Source: an uncultured Porphyromonadaceae bacterium
Lineage (GTDB): Bacteria; Bacteroidota; Bacteroidia; Bacteroidales; Muribaculaceae
DNA length: 7,413 nt
Direction: 5' to 3'
Assembly (NCBI GenBank): GCA_902494595.1
Contig: CABUTY010000054.1
Location: forward strand, 1 to 7,413
Part shown: positions 1 to 5,488 of the stretch, one piece after another
Numbering within the stretch: the first letter of the stretch is position 1
Layout: each line of letters starts with the position of its first letter
Program-made: the position numbers and the translations under genes
Notes under the pieces: model-generated
What the model saw: the letters and a program-made list of their open reading frames with translations, nothing else
Told to the model about the DNA's origin: nothing
Database searches by the model: none

Positions 1-1519
1 ATGCGGATTCAATTGCGTAACGGTATCAGGAAGCCTTGAGAAGGCATCATTGGTGATGAAGGAGTGTCAGAAAAAGGGAACGGATACGACGGAAAAGGAA
101 CTGCCATCCATATATCTGTTGCCTCCGGAGCTTCTGGAATCATATGCGACGCTTGATGACATGGTGGATTATTTCAAAGACAAGCAATATCCATGGTCAT
201 ACCTCGTAAAAAAACTTCCGACGTACAATTGCTGGGGGCAGGTTCTGTATGAACTTGAAAACCTGACGAAAGAGGATTATTCAGATGGATATATGTACTG
301 GAACCGGGTGATAACGGCACAGGCATATCTGAGGGAGAATGACCCGATAAGAAACACCTGGTTCATAATGGGTGTATGCTACGACCATTATGATGCCAAG
401 GGAAAGGAATGGGTCAATGACAGTGATCCATCCAATTGGAGTCCATATTCAGCAAGGAGCAAAAACACGGAAATGTATTTGAAAGCTATGCAGCTGATGT
501 TCAAGCCGTCGATATGGAGCTATTCCTTTTTTCCGTTACGGATGATAAACCCTGAGTCTAGTGAATGGATTCCGGAGCCGCTTCCGAAAGGAAAGAAAAG
601 AGTTGCCGGAACAGAATTGTTCAGCAAGGTGTTTCAACGGGGCAGATTTTACCATAACCTCGAAGAATTCCACAAGCGTGCGCAGGAAGAGCACAAGCCA
701 ATGTATGCCTGTTGCATGTGTGCCGGCCACGGCTTATGGGACAAAACGACAGAGAAGTACGAAGTCTACTACCCGGAGCCTACTGTCGAAATGCTCCGCT
801 TCGAAGCTTTCAATGCTTTGGCGGCAGGAGCACGCGGACTTGTGTTCTGGAAATATGCCATGGGGATTACCAAGGATGCACTCAAAGCAGAGAAGGGTAT
901 AGTGTTCGAAAGTGCTCCGTTGACTGCAAGTCTGGGTATACAGATTGCCAAAGGAGGTCCGAGAGTGGATGAGTCAAGAATCGTCACACTTGAATACAAA
1001 GAAAAGCCACTATGGCAAGCTGTGAAAACGGTTATCGGCGAAATCAAGCAGGTTCAAGACATATTTCTGAACTCCGAGATAGTGGAGTATGGCCATTACG
1101 GCGGCTCCGAAGAAGAGTATCAGGGATTGGCGAAAGCGAACCTTCCGTTTGGCCCGATAACCGGTGTCTCTGTCGGGAATGGGAAAGATGACGGCGTTTT
1201 TATGTCGCTGTTAAAACGAAATGTAAATGGGAAAGATATTAAATATGTTGTCATGGTAAGCCATACTCCGGATTACGGGATGCTGCTGGATGTGAATTAT
1301 TCCTCTGACTGTGAGCTTAAAACGGTCTTTGGAACAGATAACGTACATATTCCGGTTGACCCTCCTGTTGGACCTTTTGAGCCGGAAGGAATTATCGGAA
1401 ATCCGGTAGAGAAAGGGCCTTTATATGGCGGGACAGTTTTGAACACTTCAAGGCAGCATACAAAATCGATAACCCTTAACCCCGGAGGCATGCATATATT
1501 CAAGGTGGTGAATAAATAG
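1..1519 (+). CDS. Glycoside hydrolase-like TIM-barrel protein, 5' end missing
   Basis: The reading frame is open from base 2 (first codons read CGFNCVTVSG) to the TAG at 1517-1519, so the gene starts before the window. An in-frame TTG at 50 is not a credible start, because the residues before it already look like the 'aGFN.v.v' first strand of a beta/alpha barrel. About 505 residues are visible. Further signs of a glycosidase-type barrel are FKPSIWSYSFFPL (near in-window residue 167), a stretch resembling a 'YxNLEEFHKRAQEEHKPMYA' strand and helix, and MLRFEAFNALAAGARGLVFW (near residue 264). That last stretch resembles the 'R.ea..alayGa.Gi.yw' segment of secreted Bacteroidales glycosidase-like proteins. 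The C-terminus (TSRQHTKSITLNPGGMHIFK) looks like a terminal beta-sandwich. No catalytic acid pair or substrate can be assigned. The signal peptide, if any, lies outside the window. G+C is visibly lower than in the downstream genes. The barrel call is fairly confident; the enzyme activity is inference. Confidence 0.62.
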   Translation, partial: CGFNCVTVSGSLEKASLVMKECQKKGTDTTEKELPSIYLLPPELLESYATLDDMVDYFKDKQYPWSYLVKKLPTYNCWGQVLYELENLTKEDYSDGYMYWNRVITAQAYLRENDPIRNTWFIMGVCYDHYDAKGKEWVNDSDPSNWSPYSARSKNTEMYLKAMQLMFKPSIWSYSFFPLRMINPESSEWIPEPLPKGKKRVAGTELFSKVFQRGRFYHNLEEFHKRAQEEHKPMYACCMCAGHGLWDKTTEKYEVYYPEPTVEMLRFEAFNALAAGARGLVFWKYAMGITKDALKAEKGIVFESAPLTASLGIQIAKGGPRVDESRIVTLEYKEKPLWQAVKTVIGEIKQVQDIFLNSEIVEYGHYGGSEEEYQGLAKANLPFGPITGVSVGNGKDDGVFMSLLKRNVNGKDIKYVVMVSHTPDYGMLLDVNYSSDCELKTVFGTDNVHIPVDPPVGPFEPEGIIGNPVEKGPLYGGTVLNTSRQHTKSITLNPGGMHIFKVVNK

Positions 1520-1538
1520 CGCGGTTAAATCAATATGG

Positions 1539-1586
1539 ATTCCCGGGGCCTGCGATATATTGAATTATATTGCAGGTCCCGGGAAT
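1539..1586 (+). terminator. 21-bp hairpin terminator after the hydrolase-like gene
   Basis: The left arm 1539-1559 pairs with the right arm 1566-1586 around a 6-base loop (1560-1565). This gives 19 Watson-Crick pairs plus 2 pairs that are G·U on the + strand RNA but A·C on the other strand, so the structure favours + strand RNA. It starts 19 bases after the hydrolase-like stop codon. There is no clear U-tract after the stem, so it may act as a terminator, an mRNA 3' end stabiliser, or both. Confidence 0.72.
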
Positions 1587-1587
1587 A

Positions 1588-1617
1588 TTGTCGTGTGGCT
1601 GGAAATTTGTAATTTTG
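1588..1617 (+). promoter_or_regulatory. Bacteroidales-type promoter for the GT2-kinase pair
   Basis: TTG at 1588-1590 and TAATTTTG at 1610-1617 are separated by 19 bases. This matches the known Bacteroides consensus TTG-N19-TAnnTTTG (-33/-7). The start of transcription would fall a few bases after 1617, leaving a leader of only about 12-15 bases before the ATG at 1636. The -33 element lies immediately after the terminator stem. Confidence 0.75.
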
Positions 1618-1635
1618 CAAAAAAATAAGGAAGTG

Positions 1636-2409
1636 ATGGAGAGGAAGATATCGGTGGTGATGAATACCTATAACGGGGAGGAGCATCTTGCCGAGGTGCT
1701 GGAGTCTTTAGGGGGGTTCGACGAGATAGTGGTGTGCGATATGGAGAGCACCGACCATACCGTCGAGATAGCGCGGCGTTATGGCTGCAAGGTGGTCACT
1801 TTCCCCAAGGGCGACGTCACCATCTGCGAGCCGGGTCGCAATACGGCCATCCGCGCCGCCTCCAACCCGTGGGTGCTCGTGGTCGACGATGACGAGCTGG
1901 CCACTCCCGAACTTACCGCCTATCTCTACCGGCGCATAGGCGAGGATGGCTGCCCCGAGGCACTCGACCTCCCTATGGTGGGCCGATTCCTCGGCAAATT
2001 CAATTACGCCACTCCCGAACACCATATACGCTTTTTCCAACGCGACAAGGCCGACTGGCCTCCTACAATCCACAGTATTGTCAGAATCGACGGTCGTGTG
2101 GAAAAGGTGCCGGCTGATATAAAAGGCGTCCATCTGCTTCATCTCGCCGACTCTTCTATGCATCAGATTGTCGACAAAACCAACCGTTATACCGATAAAG
2201 AGCTGTTGCGCAGGAGCAATAAGAAGTGGGGGGCCGGCGCCCTGCTGTACCGCCCGGCATGGTTCTTCTTCAGGTCGTACATCCTAAAGCGTGGATTCCG
2301 CAACGGAGCCCGCGGCCTTATCGACGCCTTTATGAAGGCGTACTATCAGACAGTGCTGATTGCCAAACTGATGGAAAAGCGTTGGGAAGATGGCTCGCAT
2401 GAGAATTGA
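1636..2409 (+). CDS. Glycosyltransferase family 2, WaaE/KdtX-like
   Basis: A 257-residue cytoplasmic GT-A type glycosyltransferase, probably adding a sugar to the LPS core on the inner face of the inner membrane. The N-terminus MERKISVVMNTYNGEEHLAE is the GT2 nucleotide-sugar binding strand, followed by DEIVVCDMESTDHT and the metal-binding DxD-type motif VVDDDEL (D84-E87). The C-terminal part (RPAWFFFRSYILKRGFRNGA) matches the tail usual in WaaE-like proteins, with basic and aromatic residues that may sit at the membrane. The ATG at 1636 is preferred: it follows AAGGAAG and lies just past the promoter. An in-frame ATG at 1570 lies inside the terminator hairpin. The 3' end overlaps the kinase gene by 20 bases, so the two are almost certainly co-transcribed and translationally coupled. 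The family call is firm; the exact sugar and acceptor are unknown. Confidence 0.85.
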   Translation: MERKISVVMNTYNGEEHLAEVLESLGGFDEIVVCDMESTDHTVEIARRYGCKVVTFPKGDVTICEPGRNTAIRAASNPWVLVVDDDELATPELTAYLYRRIGEDGCPEALDLPMVGRFLGKFNYATPEHHIRFFQRDKADWPPTIHSIVRIDGRVEKVPADIKGVHLLHLADSSMHQIVDKTNRYTDKELLRRSNKKWGAGALLYRPAWFFFRSYILKRGFRNGARGLIDAFMKAYYQTVLIAKLMEKRWEDGSHEN

Positions 2410-3154
2410 GACGGCTCCCGGCGCCGCGTGGATTGGTGATTACATGGCGGGGGTGCATGACGGGTTCGACCAGTATGGCAGCATTCTTTTCGACGGCCGC
2501 AACACCATCCGAGAAGATGTGGTGGCCGGACGACGGATAACGGTGAAACGCTTCCGAAAAGACAAAGGACTGAAGAAGCTGATAAACCGGTTCCGCAAGG
2601 GGAAGGCAGTAAAAAGCTTCCGCAACGCCTTGCGGCTTGCAGCTCTCGGCGTGGATACCCCGGAGCCGCTCGCCTATATGGAAGTGCGTGATGCCATGGG
2701 ATTCCGCAAAGCTCAGTATTATGTCTGCGCATATACCGATGAAGAGGCCATAGAAGATTGGGTCACCGCCCCGGAACGCTTCGACGCCCTCTTCATGACC
2801 TCGCTGGCGAAGTTCGTGGCCGACCTGCACGGCAAAGGGGTGATACACAAAGACCTGAACAACACCAATATCCGCTGGCGCCGGGAAGGCCACGCCTACC
2901 GGTTCTCGCTCATCGACATCAACCGTATGAGATTTTACGACGGCGGCAAGTTGCCGACAGACGTACGGCTGCGCAACCTTACACATTTCTCCGGGCTTAC
3001 CGAGGGCTTCCGTTATTTTGTGCGTGCCTATCTCCGGACCGCGATGCTGCCGGAGGGACTGTACGGAGAATCAATACGCATCAAGCGTCAAGTCGATGCC
3101 GCCTATGGGCGTAAAAAGCGATTCACCAATGCTCTCAAACGGCTGTTTTCATAG
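2390..3154 (+). CDS. Lipopolysaccharide kinase, InaA/WaaP (Kdo kinase) family
   Basis: A 254-residue soluble protein-kinase-fold enzyme, expected to phosphorylate a sugar (heptose or Kdo) of the LPS inner core using ATP. Visible motifs are a likely ATP-binding lysine in ITVKRF (K53), the catalytic loop VIHKDLNNTNI (H153, D155, N160 area), and LIDINRMRF with D176 in the place of the DFG aspartate. DIN instead of DFG is common in this family. ATG 2390 is chosen because GGGAAG lies just before it; ATG 2399 is a weaker alternative. The gene overlaps the glycosyltransferase by 20 bases, which supports a joint role in core assembly. Its TAG stop overlaps the stop of the opposite-strand exporter gene by 6 bases, with no terminator between them. 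The substrate is inferred from the family and the neighbours. Confidence 0.85.
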   Translation: MARMRIETAPGAAWIGDYMAGVHDGFDQYGSILFDGRNTIREDVVAGRRITVKRFRKDKGLKKLINRFRKGKAVKSFRNALRLAALGVDTPEPLAYMEVRDAMGFRKAQYYVCAYTDEEAIEDWVTAPERFDALFMTSLAKFVADLHGKGVIHKDLNNTNIRWRREGHAYRFSLIDINRMRFYDGGKLPTDVRLRNLTHFSGLTEGFRYFVRAYLRTAMLPEGLYGESIRIKRQVDAAYGRKKRFTNALKRLFS

Positions 3155-4996
3155 GTGCTGCATGTCGACGAGACGCTTGTAATGGCCGTTCAGGGCGATG
3201 AGTTCGGCGTGTGTGCCGCTCTCCACGATGCGTCCGCGATGAAGCACACATATCTTGTCGGCATTCACTATCGTCGAGAGTCTGTGGGCTATCACGAGGG
3301 TGGTGCGTCCTTTCATGAGCTTTTCAAGAGCCTCCTGCACGAGGCGTTCCGACTCGGTGTCGAGCGCCGAGGTGGCCTCGTCGAGGATGAGCACCGACGG
3401 ATCGCGCAGTATCGCGCGGGCTATGGATATGCGCTGACGCTGGCCTCCCGACAGCCGGCATCCCCTGTCGCCGATTATGGTGGAATAGCCGTTCTCCGTC
3501 TCCATGATGAAATCGTGAGCGTTGGCTATTCGTGCCGCCTCCTCCACGCGCTCCGGCGTAGCCCCGGGGTCGCCGAAGGCTATGTTGTTGTAGATGGTGT
3601 CGTTGAAAAGAATGGCTTCCTGATTCACGTTGCCCATTATGCCGCGGAGGTCGTGCACGCGCAGCTCCCTGACATCGACGCCGCCGACTTTCACGGCACC
3701 TCCCTTCACATCCCAAAGGCGCGGGATAAGGTCGGCGAGTGTCGACTTGCCCGAACCCGACTCGCCCACAATGGCCACCGTCTCGCCGGGAGCTATGCTC
3801 AGACTGATGTCGCTGAGAATCTCCCTGGCGTCAGGCTCCTCACCGTAGCGGAACGACACATTGACAAGTTCCACGCCGGCAGGTGTATTCTCCGCTACCG
3901 GCATTGCGGCGGGATGCCCGGGGTCGCGGATAGGGTTCTCGGCATTCAGAATCTTGTCGATACGTTCCTTGGCGCCCATACCCTTGCGTACCGTGTAGGA
4001 GGTCTTGCTCAGCTCCTTGGCAGGATTGATGATGGAATAGAACATCACCATATAGTAGATGAACGAGGCGGCGTCGATATCCGACTCGCCGGAGAGAATC
4101 AGCGAGCCGCCGAACCAGAGGATTATGGCCACGGCCATGGTGCCGAGAAACTCGCTCATGGGGTGGGCAAGGGCCGTGCGGCGTCCCACGGAATTGTTGA
4201 TGCGGTAGAAGTCCTCTGTCTGTTCGTCGAAGCGACTCTCCATGAATCTCTCGGCATTGAAGGCCTTTATGACGCGTAGACCCCCTATAGTCTCTTCGGC
4301 GCTCGACAGTATGTCACCCCATTTCTGCTGTGCCGCCAGCGACTTGGCCTTGAGTTTCTTGCCCACGGCCCCCATCACGAATCCTACCGCCGGAAGCATC
4401 ACGAACACGAACACCGTAAGCTTCCAGCTCACGAAAATCATCATCCACAGACAGGCGATTATCATAATCGGATACTTTATCAGCGAGAAGAGGGAAGCCA
4501 TTACCGAATACTGCACCTCCTGGACGTCGCCGGAGAGGCGTGCCATTATGTCGCCCTTGCGTTCGTTGGTGAAGAATCCCACGGGGAGCGACAGGATCTT
4601 GTCGTACATCTCCCGGCGTATGTCGCGCACCACGCCATTCTGCAACGGCAAGGTGAAGAACTCCGAGAAGTAGGCCGTGAGCACCTTGGCGAGCGTCATC
4701 ACCACCAGCAGAAGCCCCAGGAAGGCGAGAGTGGCCGATGCCCCGTGCTCACCTATCATCTGCGACACATAATAGTAGAAATTGTTGATGACCATATCCT
4801 TGAAAGGGACCGTGCCCGGCTCCATGTACTGATAGTCGGCGTTGCTGATGCCGAAGAGCATCTGGAGAATGGGGATGATAAACGCGAAGGAGAAGAGGGT
4901 GAAGAAAGCCGTGAGCAGATTGAAGAGGATGCTCAGCGCTATGTTCCCCTTGTAAGGCCCGGCGTATCTCTTTATGAACAGGAAAAGATCTTTCAT
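3149..4996 (-). CDS. MsbA-like ABC exporter (membrane domain fused to ATPase)
   Basis: A 615-residue half-transporter that works as a homodimer in the inner membrane. By family and context it probably flips lipid A-core from the inner to the outer leaflet. Membrane segments appear near residues 18-46, 85-110, 160-210 (two) and 280-330 (two), followed by the ATPase domain from about 375. ATPase motifs are Walker A GESGSGKS (411-418), Q-loop Q459, signature LSGGQ (515-519), Walker B VLILDEA (535-541, catalytic E540) and switch H571. All are intact. The first external loop (about residues 47-84) is long and rich in aromatic residues. The start MKDLFLFIKRYAGPYKG is typical of the family. No good ribosome-binding sequence precedes it: a copy of the 20-base motif ends 2 bases before the ATG. 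Drug or peptide export by a related family member is a possible alternative. Confidence 0.85.
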   Translation of the reverse strand: MKDLFLFIKRYAGPYKGNIALSILFNLLTAFFTLFSFAFIIPILQMLFGISNADYQYMEPGTVPFKDMVINNFYYYVSQMIGEHGASATLAFLGLLLVVMTLAKVLTAYFSEFFTLPLQNGVVRDIRREMYDKILSLPVGFFTNERKGDIMARLSGDVQEVQYSVMASLFSLIKYPIMIIACLWMMIFVSWKLTVFVFVMLPAVGFVMGAVGKKLKAKSLAAQQKWGDILSSAEETIGGLRVIKAFNAERFMESRFDEQTEDFYRINNSVGRRTALAHPMSEFLGTMAVAIILWFGGSLILSGESDIDAASFIYYMVMFYSIINPAKELSKTSYTVRKGMGAKERIDKILNAENPIRDPGHPAAMPVAENTPAGVELVNVSFRYGEEPDAREILSDISLSIAPGETVAIVGESGSGKSTLADLIPRLWDVKGGAVKVGGVDVRELRVHDLRGIMGNVNQEAILFNDTIYNNIAFGDPGATPERVEEAARIANAHDFIMETENGYSTIIGDRGCRLSGGQRQRISIARAILRDPSVLILDEATSALDTESERLVQEALEKLMKGRTTLVIAHRLSTIVNADKICVLHRGRIVESGTHAELIALNGHYKRLVDMQHL

Positions 4997-4998
4997 CT

Positions 4999-5144
4999 GA
5001 AGTTGTTTCGACTAATTTTTATGGTAAGATTTATTAATATTCTGGAGCAGATTTGGTCGCTTAATGAGGGAGCAACCTCTCGGTTGGTCCCGATTAAAGC
5101 GGCCGAAGATGCCCAAAATATTGATAAAGGTTACCATAGAAGTT
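4999..5144 (+). repeat. Structured repeat unit 1 (forward copy)
   Basis: It begins with the 20-base motif and has imperfect terminal inverted arms: left about 5017-5045, right about 5111-5141. The two arms pair along nearly their whole length, then continue inward through 5055-5060 with 5099-5104 to a central hairpin at 5068-5091. The unit can therefore fold as one long hairpin. Several non-Watson-Crick positions (5019/5139, 5035/5123, 5057/5102, 5054/5105) are G·U on the + strand and A·C on the - strand; one (5042/5116) goes the other way. It is a degenerate inverted copy of unit 2. Confidence 0.75.
5068..5091 (+). repeat. Central hairpin of repeat unit 1
   Basis: A 10-pair stem (5068-5077 with 5082-5091) closes a TCTC loop, with one G·G mismatch at the fifth pair. 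It matches the central hairpin of unit 2 in stem length, loop sequence and position of the mismatch, although the stem sequences differ. Confidence 0.75.
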
Positions 5145-5158
5145 GTCTAAACTAATTT
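5139..5158 (+). repeat. 20-base motif, inner copy, + orientation
   Basis: GAAGTTGTCTAAACTAATTT on the + strand, lying at the right end of repeat unit 1. It is identical, base for base, to the inverted copy at 5346-5365. Other copies are at 4999-5018 (+, GAAGTTGTTTCGACTAATTT) and 5402-5421 (-). Confidence 0.85.
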
Positions 5159-5239
5159 ACGTAACATAAACAATGTAAAAAGTTGTTAACTTTATGGCAA
5201 CCTTTATCAATCTTTTGGGCGTATTTCTCCTCTCTCATC

Positions 5240-5263
5240 GACACCGACCGAGAGGTCGCTGTC
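5240..5263 (-). repeat. Central hairpin of repeat unit 2
   Basis: A 10-pair stem (5240-5249 with 5254-5263) closes a loop reading TCTC on the - strand, again with a G·G mismatch at the fifth pair. Compared with unit 1, pairs 2, 3 and 7 changed on both sides and kept their pairing. Confidence 0.75.
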
Positions 5264-5281
5264 TGTTGGGTCGCCTTCGCT

Positions 5282-5298
5282 CCCCGAGCCCTGCGGGG
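5282..5298. repeat. Small GC hairpin in the insertion of unit 2
   Basis: CCCCG (5282-5286) pairs with CGGGG (5294-5298) around a 7-base loop. It lies on one side of the stem of unit 2 and has no counterpart in unit 1. Confidence 0.5.
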
Positions 5299-5401
5299 TT
5301 CGACAGAAGAAATCCATCCCAAAATCTTAATAAATCTTGCCATAAAAATTAGTTTAGACAACTTCATAAAGTGAAATGTTTTTTGATTTATTATTAAACG
5401 T

Positions 5402-5421
5402 AAATTAGTTGAAACAACTTC
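5402..5421 (-). repeat. 20-base motif, outer copy, - orientation
   Basis: On the - strand it reads GAAGTTGTTTCAACTAATTT. This is 19/20 identical to the outer copy at 4999-5018, which is inverted relative to it. It is followed by ACG like the copy at 5139-5158, not by TTATGG like the copies that open units 1 and 2. No repeat unit follows directly, so it may be the remnant of another copy. Confidence 0.75.
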
Positions 5422-5445
5422 TCTGGTTGAGTAGGATTTCAGATG

Positions 5446-5453
5446 CAAAGTTA
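5446..5453 (-). promoter_or_regulatory. Candidate promoter (-7 element) for the exporter gene
   Basis: On the - strand this reads TAACTTTG followed by CATC, an exact match to the Bacteroidales -7 consensus TAnnTTTG. No TTG is found at the proper distance upstream, so the -33 element is weak or absent. If used, it gives the exporter mRNA a leader of about 440 bases containing both repeat units. Confidence 0.5.
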
Positions 5454-5455
5454 GC

Positions 5456-5487
5456 AAAAAATCGGGAACACACTCCTGACGGAGTGC
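5456..5487 (-). terminator. Terminator-like hairpin after the acyltransferase gene
   Basis: On the - strand, a 6-bp stem (5481-5486 with 5471-5476), extendable by one G·U pair, with a 4-base loop starts 2 bases after the acyltransferase stop codon. A run of six T (5461 to 5456) follows 8 bases later. That gap is longer than in a standard intrinsic terminator, so the call is tentative. Confidence 0.4.
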
Positions 5488-5488
5488 T

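Larger units (their letters stand above)
5187..5365 (-). repeat. Structured repeat unit 2 (inverted copy)
   Basis: Read on the - strand, it starts with the 20-base motif (5365 to 5346) and has 28-base terminal arms (about 5318-5345 and 5191-5218) that agree at 23 of 28 positions as an inverted repeat. Its arms match those of unit 1 at 25/28 and 26/28. Inner pairing of 5305-5313 with 5223-5231 includes one pair that is G·U on the - strand and A·C on the +. It has the same central hairpin as unit 1, plus a GC-rich insertion of about 40 bases that unit 1 lacks. Confidence 0.75.
4997..5488. other. 492-base non-coding region filled with inverted structured repeats
   Basis: This stretch separates the acyltransferase stop codon from the exporter start codon; both genes are on the - strand. 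From right to left it holds a terminator-like hairpin, a candidate promoter, a 20-base motif copy, repeat unit 2, a spacer, a second inner motif copy and repeat unit 1. No convincing protein-coding gene is present. The open frames across it are explained by the repeat sequence itself. Confidence 0.7.

Noticed and set aside
50..52. TTG as start codon of the first gene
   Set aside because: The frame is open from base 2, and the preceding residues (CGFNCVTVSG) fit the first barrel strand, so the gene is cut by the window edge.
1570..1635. Longer glycosyltransferase start at ATG 1570
   Set aside because: It lies in the terminator hairpin and upstream of the promoter -7 element. The added residues do not fit the GT2 N-terminus, which starts properly at 1636.
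2330..2986. 218-codon - strand open frame opposite the kinase
   Set aside because: It overlaps the GT2 end and the kinase motifs, which are clearly on the + strand. It is a shadow caused by high G+C.
3155..4279. 374-codon + strand open frame opposite the ABC exporter
   Set aside because: It is an antisense shadow of the ATPase domain with all motifs on the other strand. It has no recognisable domain, and its first codon lies in the exporter's 3' end.
4999..5421. CRISPR array
   Set aside because: The repeats are few, in opposite orientations, unequally spaced and attached to paired arms, which does not fit direct repeats with regular spacers.
4990..5430. Target-site duplication proving transposition of the repeat units
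   Set aside because: I looked for short direct repeats at the outer edges of each unit and found none convincing, so mobility is only an inference.
5152..5457. 101-codon - strand open frame across repeat unit 2, partly similar to the end of a + strand frame (4745-5155) over unit 1
   Set aside because: The similarity (both contain KLIFM-RFI-like and QNIDKG/QKIDKG-like strings) comes from the inverted repeat DNA. Many differences between copies change residues while keeping base pairing, so structure and not protein explains the conservation.
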